From the NCBI RefSeq assembly GCF_027812955.1, contig NZ_JAPYZV010000006.1, positions 1 through 64,000 of the forward strand: a DNA stretch of 64,000 bases, given 5' to 3'. How positions within the stretch are numbered: the stretch's first letter is position 1; every line of letters begins with the position of its first letter. The notes beneath the pieces are model-generated. The model made no database searches and was not told the origin of the DNA. It saw only the letters and a program-made list of their open reading frames with translations. Below, piece by piece: positions 59,689 through 64,000 of the stretch. The DNA is from Pedococcus sp. 5OH_020 (GTDB lineage: Bacteria > Actinomycetota > Actinomycetes > Actinomycetales > Dermatophilaceae). The position numbers were made by a program, and so were the translations under genes.

Positions 59689-60674
59689 CCGGCCATTCTC
59701 GCCTGTGGGTGGGCCGCTCCGCCGACCGGGCGGATGGATGCGCGTGGCGCGACGCAGGAGCAGCGTGGGTGCACGGGCCACTGGCGCTGGCTGACCCTCG
59801 GCCACGGCAGGCTCACCTCGAGCGAGCGACCCACCGGGACGGTCTGACCGTCGATGACGCAGAGCGAGACCATGGCGGTCATCGCGGCGGCCAGCGCGAC
59901 CAGCGAGGTCTCCCCGGTGGCCTCGGCATGCTCGCCCACCGCAGGCCGCGTCAGCTGGCCCAGCACCGTCGGCCAGGCCGGGTCGAGATCGGTCCGCGTC
60001 AGGTCCAGGCATCGCAGGCACGGTCCGCCCGGCACGACCAGCGGCCCGACCAGCGCCTCGGCGCCGTGCAGGACCACCGGTAGAACCGGTGTGCCGGCCG
60101 CCGACCAGGGGTGTGCGACCGCCGTGTCGAGCGCGTGGACGCCGACGAGGACCACCAGAGCGGGAGCCTGCGTCGAACCGGTGTCCGCTTGCGCCGCCTC
60201 CCAGTCATCCGCGGCCTGGGAGCCGCTGGCCACGCGTCGGACTCCGGCGCGGCGCAGCTCGTCGGCCACGGCGGCCGGTAGCGTGCCGCGTCCGACGACC
60301 AGCACGGGAGACGACTGCCTGCGCGCGAGCGCAGCGTGTGCTCTGGTGGTCGACGAGGTCGTGCGGAGCAGGGCCTGCGCGTCCGCCGCATACAGCGCCC
60401 GTGTGGCCGCCGGCAACGGCGGTCGGTCTGCCGTGTCGACGAGCAGGCCGTGCCCAGCAAGCAGCTCCACCAGGCGAGCGCCGCTCTCGGTCGTGAGAGC
60501 CGGCGGCACTGCTCGAGTCCCGTCCAGCACCTGGAGCGCCGCGACCTCCGCCTCGTGGAGCCCCTGGACGACGACCGCCCGGCCCGGGTCGGTCCCCACC
60601 TGCACCTGACCCTCACCTCGTCGCAGGACCGGGCCGAGGACCTTCAGGAGGGTCGGTGCTTGACGGCGGGTCAC
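59685..60674 (-). CDS. ThiF/E1-like protein (TOMM leader-binding-like)
   Basis: 329 aa. The N-terminal half has a winged-helix-like start (PTLLKVLGPVLRRGEG, a leader-binding region in TOMM partner proteins). A Rossmann segment VLVVGRGTLPAAVADELRRAGVRRV keeps GxG. PGGPCLRCLDLTRTDLDPAWP and HPRCSC supply likely zinc cysteines. The wording resembles TOMM precursor-leader-binding proteins, yet no YcaO, dehydrogenase or precursor peptide is nearby. It is coupled by ATGA overlap to the ABC1 kinase. GTG at 60674 chosen; upstream frame is spacer. Function unknown. Confidence 0.8.
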   Translation of the reverse strand: MTRRQAPTLLKVLGPVLRRGEGQVQVGTDPGRAVVVQGLHEAEVAALQVLDGTRAVPPALTTESGARLVELLAGHGLLVDTADRPPLPAATRALYAADAQALLRTTSSTTRAHAALARRQSSPVLVVGRGTLPAAVADELRRAGVRRVASGSQAADDWEAAQADTGSTQAPALVVLVGVHALDTAVAHPWSAAGTPVLPVVLHGAEALVGPLVVPGGPCLRCLDLTRTDLDPAWPTVLGQLTRPAVGEHAEATGETSLVALAAAMTAMVSLCVIDGQTVPVGRSLEVSLPWPRVSQRQWPVHPRCSCVAPRASIRPVGGAAHPQARMAG

Positions 60675-60734
60675 CTGGACAATGTGACACAAGGCGTCGC
60701 CTGGTCCGCCCTCGTCCACAGAGCGTCGCACGCG

Positions 60735-60773
60735 CGAGGGGCGGGGCCGACCGCTGGTCGGACCCGCCCCTCG
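60735..60773 (-). terminator. Hairpin terminator downstream of the DUF5679 gene
   Basis: CGAGGGGCGGG-G-CCGACC (60735-60752) pairs with its complement at 60756-60773, giving 11 and 6 bp around one mismatch and a GCT loop. It lies 17 bases after the stop at 60790. Confidence 0.8.
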
Positions 60774-60789
60774 CGGAGGTCGCCTGGTG

Positions 60790-60948
60790 TCAGGCCTTGC
60801 CCAGGATGCGGTTGAGGTTGGTACCACACACCGGGCACACACCCTTGGCCATGCGGCGGCCGTTCGTCTCCACGACCTTGCCCTCGGCCTCGCGCTTCTC
60901 CTTGCACTTCACGCAGTAGAAGTCGCCCTTGTAGGTCTCGTCAGCCAT
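60790..60948 (-). CDS. Small zinc-ribbon protein (DUF5679)
   Basis: 52 aa with two CxxC knuckles, FYCVKCKEKRE and GVCPVCGTNL, and a basic centre NGRRMAK. The Shine-Dalgarno AGGAG lies 8 bases before the ATG at 60948 but only 2 before the ATG at 60954, so the shorter start is chosen. Highly conserved in Actinobacteria; function unknown. It has its own terminator. Confidence 0.87.
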   Translation of the reverse strand: MADETYKGDFYCVKCKEKREAEGKVVETNGRRMAKGVCPVCGTNLNRILGKA

Positions 60949-61206
60949 CGCCATGTCTCCTTGTCGATCACACCGCACGGTGCGGTGTCGGACTGCGGCC
61001 AACCTAGACCATCCTGAGCACGAAACGCCGCAAGGGGGGCGTGTCAGCCGTGCTCCGCTGGGCCGGTCCCGGCGAGCCGGAGGGGCCCCCGGAACCGGCC
61101 TGTCGGCCGTCTCCGTCGCCATACTGGCGCCGGCTGCAGCCCTGCGCCGCGACGACCAGGAGGCGGTGACAAGGGATTGTCGGTGTGCTCGCCTATCGTG
61201 GTCAGT

Positions 61207-61782
61207 ATGGGGAGCACCGACGTGGAAGTCCGTCGCAGCCACCGCCGGCGCCGGACGGTCAGCGCCTACCGCGACAACGGACGCACCATCGTGCTCATCC
61301 CGGCCCGGTTCACCAAGGCCGAGGAACAGCAGTGGGTCGCCACGATGGTCGCCAAGCTCGCAAAGGGGGACAAGCGTCGGCGTCCGAGCGACACCGAGCT
61401 GCGGGCCCGCGCCGCCGAGCTGTCGCAGCGCTACCTCGGAGGCATGGCGAAGCCCAGCAGCATCAGGTGGGTGACCAACCAGAACTCTCGCTGGGGCTCG
61501 TGTACGCCGGCCGAGGGCACCATCCGGATCTCGGCGAGGCTCAAGGGCATGCCGGGGTATGTGCTGGACTACGTCATCCTGCACGAGCTGGCACACCTTC
61601 TGGCTCCGGGCCACGGCCGCCAGTTCTGGTCCTTGCTCACGAGCTACCCCCGGACGGAGAGGGCGCGGGGGTACCTGGAGGGCGTCGCCTCCGCGGCAGG
61701 CCTCGACCTGACCGACGCCGACCAGGACGAGGAGGCACTGGCACCCGGGCAGGCCGCGTTGGACGTCGCGGCCGTCGACTAG
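61207..61782 (+). CDS. YgjP/WLM-like zinc metallopeptidase
   Basis: 191 aa. The core has VTNQNSRWGSCTPAEGTIRISARLKGMPGYVLDYVILHELAHLLAPGHGRQFWSLL with HELAH plus a third His (GHGRQFW), typical of the M48-related YgjP (DUF45) family. N-terminal SHRRRRTVSAYRDNGRTIVLIPARF is also family-like. Cytoplasmic. ATG with TATCGT (61194-61199) seven bases upstream and no Shine-Dalgarno, leaderless. The gap from 60949 to this start shows no other gene. Confidence 0.87.
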   Translation: MGSTDVEVRRSHRRRRTVSAYRDNGRTIVLIPARFTKAEEQQWVATMVAKLAKGDKRRRPSDTELRARAAELSQRYLGGMAKPSSIRWVTNQNSRWGSCTPAEGTIRISARLKGMPGYVLDYVILHELAHLLAPGHGRQFWSLLTSYPRTERARGYLEGVASAAGLDLTDADQDEEALAPGQAALDVAAVD

Positions 61783-61792
61783 GAGAAGACGG

Positions 61793-62380
61793 CTACCGGT
61801 CCGCCAGGAGGCGCTGTGCGGCCCGCACGAGGGGGCCGAGCTCTGCCTCCGTTGCCTCAGGCATCCCGTCGGCCGGCCACCAGGCGACGTCGAGGGACTC
61901 GTCGCTGACGGCGAAGGCCCCCTCGTCCGCCGCGACACCCGCGAAGCGGATGTCCAGGTGTTCGGCGCACCTGCCGAATGCCGGCGCCAGCAGCTCATGA
62001 CGATGCAGCTCCACGACCCGCGGGTCCAGGACGAGGTCGGCGATCCCGCTCTCCTCCCTGGACTCCCGGGTGGCGGCGGCATGCACCGAGCGGTCCTCGG
62101 GCTCGAAGTGCCCGCCGAACTGCAACCACATCCCCGCTTTCGCGTGGAGCGTGAGAAGGACCTTGTCCAAGGTGCGGTTGAGGACCACGGCGCCTGTGGT
62201 CAGATGCTGGGGCGGGCCCTGCTTCCACAGCGCGTCCGGGTTGGCGCGACAGTGTGCCAGCAGGTCAGCCCGCCACTGCTCCTGCTGAGGGTCGGGCGCG
62301 TGCCAGCTCTCCAGGAGGCGCATCGCGTCGTCGCGCAGGGTGAGGAACCCGTCAGGCACGGCCGGCAGGGTGCCCCTCAT
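61793..62380 (-). CDS. Nudix hydrolase
   Basis: 195 aa. The Nudix box is GGHFEPEDRSVHAAATRESREESGI, near residue 85-110, preceded by VVLNRTLDKVLLTLHAKAGMWLQFGG. It hydrolyses a nucleoside diphosphate linked to some group X; the substrate is not visible. The ATG overlaps the stop of the upstream DUF2342 gene by 4 bases (ATGA) and so is its translational partner. Convergent with the metallopeptidase, 10 bases apart. Confidence 0.87.
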   Translation of the reverse strand: MRGTLPAVPDGFLTLRDDAMRLLESWHAPDPQQEQWRADLLAHCRANPDALWKQGPPQHLTTGAVVLNRTLDKVLLTLHAKAGMWLQFGGHFEPEDRSVHAAATRESREESGIADLVLDPRVVELHRHELLAPAFGRCAEHLDIRFAGVAADEGAFAVSDESLDVAWWPADGMPEATEAELGPLVRAAQRLLADR

Positions 62381-63864
62381 CTGTCGCTCTCGCCGTAGCC
62401 GCCCTCGCCGTCGCTGCGCCCGCCCTCGCCGTCGCTCCCTCCGCTCTCGTTGAGCAGCTCGTCCAAGGCTGCGTCCAGATCCGAGTCGGTGCTGGTCCCC
62501 ACCCTGTCGACGTACGCCAAAGGGTCGTCGAGGTCCGCCGCGGTGGGAGCGACGTCAGGGTGGCCCCAGGCGGCGTCCCGGGCGTCCTGGCCGTGTCTGG
62601 CCTCGAGAGCGGCCCAGAGGTTCGCAGCGTCGCGCAGCCGTCGCGGGCGCAGCTCGAGACCGACCAGTCCGGCGAAGACCTTCTCGGCGGGGCCGCCGGT
62701 CGCGCGCCGCCGCCGGACAGCCTCGCCGAGGGCGGCGGACTGCGGCAGGTGGTTCCGGGTGGCGCGGTCAGCCACGACGTCCACCCAGCCCTCCACCAGC
62801 GCGAGGTAGGTCTCGAGCCGCACCAGGGCAGCGCGCTGTGTCGCGCTGGGGTCGGGCCGGAAGAGCTGGTCCTGCAGGGCAGACTGCAGCGCGTTCACGT
62901 CGCTGGGGTCCACCGACTGCAGGGCGCTCTCGATGCGGTCGGTGTCGATGCTGATGTCCCGGGCGTAGTCCCGCACGGCGGCCATCAGCTGCGGCCCCAG
63001 CCACGGCACCTCCGAGAAGAGCCGCACTCGGGCGGCCTCACGGGCGCAGAGGTACAGGCGCACCTGTTCGAGGTCCACGGCCAGGCCGTCCGCGAAAGCC
63101 TCGACGTTCGCAGGCAGCAGGGCCACCGACCGGTCGGCGACGAGAGGTAGTCCCACCTCCGTGCCGCTCACCGTCTCCGACGCCAGCGCCCCCACCGCCT
63201 GTCCGACCTGGAGTCCGAACATCGAGCCGCTCATCCGTTCGAGCATCGGCTCCATCTGCCCCAGCAGCTGGGCAGGGTCCATGCCGGCGGGGAGCAGTCC
63301 TTCCGGCAGCGCGCCCTCCCCGAGCTGCTGTAGCTGCGTACGCATGGCGTCACCGATGGCTCGGCCCACTCCCTCGGCGACCGGCTCGACCAGGGTGCGC
63401 CACGCAGGCATGGTGGCCTCGACCCACTCCGCGCGGCTCCAGGCATGGGTCGTGATCCCGGGGGCCTCGAAAGCAGTCACCTCGTCGAGCCACAGCTCCG
63501 CCACCTGCGCAGCCTGGGCGAGCTGGCGGCGCGCCGCGTCGCCGACCGACGGGTCGCCGCTCTCCCCGACCGTCCGCCGGGCGGTGTCCGTCGCCAGCGA
63601 CACGTTGATCGGCTCCGCGTCGGTGCTGGTTGCGAACATGGCCTGCATCTGACCGGTCATCAGCTCCAGCATCGCGGGGTCCACCTTGTCGATCCCCATG
63701 CCCTGCAGCGCCTTGGCCATCTCGGGGTCGACCGGGCCCCCCGTCAGCCGGGCGAGCATCTGCTCGATCTCCGGTGGCAGTCCCGAGCTGCCCGCGCCTG
63801 TGGAGCGGTCGTCCGGGTCGCCCTCGGCGGAGGGGTTGTCGGCGGAGGGCGGCAGGTCGGGCAC
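62377..63864 (-). CDS. DUF2342 'zinc-dependent metalloprotease' family protein
   Basis: 495 aa protein of the actinobacterial DUF2342 group (Rv3195-like). About the first 90 residues are acidic and low-complexity, with LPPEIEQMLARLTGG. The core has AWSRAEWVEATMPAWRTLVEPVAEGVGRA and LPANVEAFADGLAVDLEQVRLYLCAREAARVRLF, where a zinc motif would be expected, but no HExxH is present. The tail is acidic with a GGSDGEGG repeat. GTG start with CAGGAG upstream. Catalysis is unproven. Confidence 0.85.
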   Translation of the reverse strand: MPDLPPSADNPSAEGDPDDRSTGAGSSGLPPEIEQMLARLTGGPVDPEMAKALQGMGIDKVDPAMLELMTGQMQAMFATSTDAEPINVSLATDTARRTVGESGDPSVGDAARRQLAQAAQVAELWLDEVTAFEAPGITTHAWSRAEWVEATMPAWRTLVEPVAEGVGRAIGDAMRTQLQQLGEGALPEGLLPAGMDPAQLLGQMEPMLERMSGSMFGLQVGQAVGALASETVSGTEVGLPLVADRSVALLPANVEAFADGLAVDLEQVRLYLCAREAARVRLFSEVPWLGPQLMAAVRDYARDISIDTDRIESALQSVDPSDVNALQSALQDQLFRPDPSATQRAALVRLETYLALVEGWVDVVADRATRNHLPQSAALGEAVRRRRATGGPAEKVFAGLVGLELRPRRLRDAANLWAALEARHGQDARDAAWGHPDVAPTAADLDDPLAYVDRVGTSTDSDLDAALDELLNESGGSDGEGGRSDGEGGYGESDR

Positions 63865-63924
63865 AACGGCTCCTGGGTGGTCCTGAGAGGATGAGTCCTC
63901 CTAGACAACCACGCGGAGGCCACA

Positions 63925-64000
63925 GTGAGTTCCCCCCGGGGCGCCGTTCGCTCGCGGCGTAGCGTCATCGACGTCGCCGTCATCGGCGACGGCGACGCGG
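63925..64000 (+). CDS. N-terminus of a gene running off the window
   Basis: GTG at 63925 with GGAGG (63915-63919) 5 bases upstream. The 25 visible residues are basic, then SVIDVAVIGDGDA, which could start a Rossmann strand. Too short to name. It is divergent from the DUF2342 gene, 60 bases away. Confidence 0.6.
   Translation, partial: MSSPRGAVRSRRSVIDVAVIGDGDA

Noticed and set aside
1-64000. Prophage, insertion sequence or genomic island
   Set aside because: No integrase, transposase, terminal repeats, tRNA target or clear composition shift.

Overview
This is a chromosomal window of very GC-rich DNA (about 70% by eye) with GTG/TTG starts, WhiB7, mycoredoxin, an AdnA/AdnB helicase-nuclease pair, UvrD2, DUF3107, mini-DinB and F420-type PPOX proteins. 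These point to an actinobacterium. Gene content and order resemble Intrasporangiaceae (Terrabacter, Phycicoccus or Janibacter type), but that placement is inference, not proof. I see no rRNA, tRNA, CRISPR array, transposase or prophage. Coding density is high and most gaps are under 250 bp.

Layout. 1-3.6 kb (minus strand): Mrp ATPase, DUF1003 membrane protein, a soluble MgtE-like/CBS protein and a small unknown. 3.7-5.7 kb: two HpcH/HpaI CoA-ester lyases. 5.7-16 kb: housekeeping and accessory genes, with several tandem repeats and hairpins between them: DinB, DUF1801, an alpha/beta hydrolase behind duplicated minicistrons, an L,D-transpeptidase, a RIO kinase, an acyl-CoA dehydrogenase, a stress protein, a PIG-L deacetylase, aminopeptidase P and topoisomerase IB. 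16-22.5 kb: a glycerol catabolic block, IclR-GlpK facing GlpF-GlpK-GlpD, so there are two glycerol kinases. 22.6-27.5 kb: MaoC, a membrane protein, PHP phosphoesterase, MarC, a RecB-like nuclease and an XRE regulator.

27.7-35.1 kb is the most system-like stretch: a LacI regulator, then a promoter with a LacI-type operator, then a tightly overlapping operon of binding lipoprotein, two permeases, ATPase, metallophosphoesterase and MgtC-like protein. It reads as an importer for an unidentified, possibly phosphorylated, compound coupled to its hydrolysis. A ParA-like ATPase and a doubly frameshifted alcohol dehydrogenase follow.

37-64 kb matches the mycobacterial Rv3211-Rv3195 neighbourhood as I remember it: DEAD helicase, DUF3107, TetR, MoeZ, alkyltransferase-like protein, AdnA, AdnB, NudC, mycoredoxin, UvrD2, WhiB7, ABC1 kinase, ThiF-like protein and DUF2342 protein. 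WhiB7 has a long leader with a translated uORF and a well-formed attenuator. DNA repair and the redox/antibiotic stress response dominate this half.

Window-wide, many genes lack a Shine-Dalgarno sequence and instead carry a TANNNT hexamer 6-8 nt before the start codon, the expected mark of leaderless mRNA. In three cases the TA of that hexamer is the stop codon of the preceding gene.
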